From Stenotrophomonas oahuensis (lineage in GTDB: Bacteria > Pseudomonadota > Gammaproteobacteria > Xanthomonadales > Xanthomonadaceae), in NCBI RefSeq assembly GCF_031834595.1, contig NZ_CP115541.1:2033501-2097500 (forward strand): a stretch of DNA of 64,000 bases, given 5' to 3'. The notes below the pieces were generated by a model that saw only the letters and a list, made by a program, of their open reading frames with translations, did not search any database and was not told the origin of the DNA. Shown in pieces: positions 63,334 through 64,000 of this stretch. Within the stretch, counting starts at the first letter, position 1. Every line of letters begins with the position of its first letter. The position numbers and the translations under genes are program-made.

Positions 63334-64000
63334 GTGTCATCGATTGATCAAGCCCTTGCCCAGATCGGCCGCGGGGCCGATGAGATCCTCAAGATCGAGG
63401 AGCTGCGCCAGCGGCTGGAAAGCGGCCGCCCGCTGCGGGTGAAGGCCGGCTTCGACCCCACCGCGCCGGACCTGCACCTGGGCCACACCGTGCTGCTGAA
63501 CAAGCTGCGCCAGTTCCAGGACCTGGGCCATCAGGTGATCTTCCTGATCGGTGACTTCACCGGCATGATCGGCGACCCGTCCGGCAAGAACGCCACCCGC
63601 AAGCCGCTCAGCAAGGACGACGTGCTGGCCAACGCCCGCACCTACGAGGAGCAGGTGTTCAAGGTGCTGGACCGCGACAAGACCGAAGTCCGCTTCAATT
63701 CCGAGTGGTTCGGCAAGATGGGCGCGGCCGACATGATCCGTCTGGCCGGCCAGCACACCGTGGCGCGCATGCTCGAGCGCGATGACTTCGCCAAGCGCTA
63801 CGCCGCCCAGCAGTCGATCGCCCTGCATGAGTTCCTGTACCCGCTGGTGCAGGGCTACGACTCGGTCGCCCTGGAAGCCGACGTGGAACTCGGCGGCACC
63901 GACCAGAAGTTCAACCTGCTGATGGGCCGTGGCCTGCAGGAGCACTACGGGCAGAAGCCGCAGATCGTGCTGACCATGCCGTTGCTGGAAGGCCTGGACG
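63334..64000 (+). CDS. tyrS: Tyrosyl-tRNA synthetase, N-terminal part (cut by window end)
   Basis: The first 222 residues of a class I synthetase of the long (TyrRS type 2-like) bacterial form. It starts with GTG preceded by GGGAG; the HIGH motif is [11 protein letters not shown] (about 46-56), the Tyr-binding stretch [27 protein letters not shown] and a [15 protein letters not shown] loop are seen. The KMSKS motif and C-terminal S4 domain lie outside. The upstream 170 bases are AT-rich. Confidence 0.93.
   Translation, partial: MSSIDQALAQIGRGADEILKIEELRQRLESGRPLRVKAGFDPTAPDLHLGHTVLLNKLRQFQDLGHQVIFLIGDFTGMIGDPSGKNATRKPLSKDDVLANARTYEEQVFKVLDRDKTEVRFNSEWFGKMGAADMIRLAGQHTVARMLERDDFAKRYAAQQSIALHEFLYPLVQGYDSVALEADVELGGTDQKFNLLMGRGLQEHYGQKPQIVLTMPLLEGLD

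Overview
The window is a 64-kb chromosomal piece of a GC-rich gammaproteobacterium of the Xanthomonadaceae (Lysobacteraceae), most probably Stenotrophomonas. The grounds are an Ax21-family outer-membrane protein, the very high GC at third codon positions, and many short GTAG-headed hairpins between genes that look like the GTAG-type REP sequences (SMAG elements) described in Stenotrophomonas maltophilia. No rRNA, tRNA, prophage, transposase or CRISPR array was seen. Species cannot be fixed from this sequence alone.

Layout. 0-6.3 kb: a metallo-beta-lactamase-fold hydrolase, a secreted M28 peptidase, a KgtP-like symporter and two EamA exporters (YedA, RarD). 6.4-9.8 kb: a less GC-rich accessory patch with two orphan secreted proteins and a MASE1 membrane protein carrying a degenerate kinase tail. 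9.8-14.3 kb: an ABC export set (two FtsX-type permeases, one ATPase, one HlyD/MacA-type adaptor). 14.4-16.0 kb: a cytochrome b561-type protein overlapping a membrane-anchored catalase-like peroxidase. 16.2-22.4 kb: M17 aminopeptidase, YigB-like phosphatase, AI-2E-family transporter, a YqjD/YqjE-like envelope trio and a DegP-type protease. 22.9-25.4 kb: a lysine/alanine-repeat histone H1-like protein, a DUF1428 protein and Ax21. 25.6-28.8 kb: a LytS/LytTR-type two-component pair and a secreted BAAT-like hydrolase. 28.8-34.2 kb: small conserved proteins, a TorF-type porin, an MFS carrier, an SDR dehydrogenase and a SPOR protein. 34.2-36.8 kb: argS and radC.

36.7-37.6 kb holds a small group of predicted membrane proteins, including two reading frames of about 40 residues, just upstream of radC; it is the part of the window least explained by known families. 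Then come an Old Yellow Enzyme divergent from its LysR-type regulator over a clear dyad, a small lipoprotein, a class-C-type serine hydrolase, a retropepsin-like protein, an orphan and a VOC protein (38-44 kb). Next is the coaBC-dut-algC run (44.1-48.2 kb), linking CoA synthesis, dUTP clearance and sugar-phosphate supply for exopolysaccharide and LPS.

48.3-56.2 kb is a complete kdpFABCDE locus for high-affinity K+ uptake on the minus strand, with a short kdpF. 56.4-63.2 kb carries a coiled-coil secreted protein, pyrE, xthA overlapping ampG, a ribbon-helix-helix-like small protein, anmK and an M23 murein endopeptidase; ampG, anmK and the M23 enzyme form a peptidoglycan turnover and recycling neighbourhood. 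tyrS runs off the right edge.

Most of the window is conserved core genome. I found no clear new defence or mobile system; the best candidates for something undescribed are the small membrane-protein group beside radC and the MASE1 pseudo-kinase patch.
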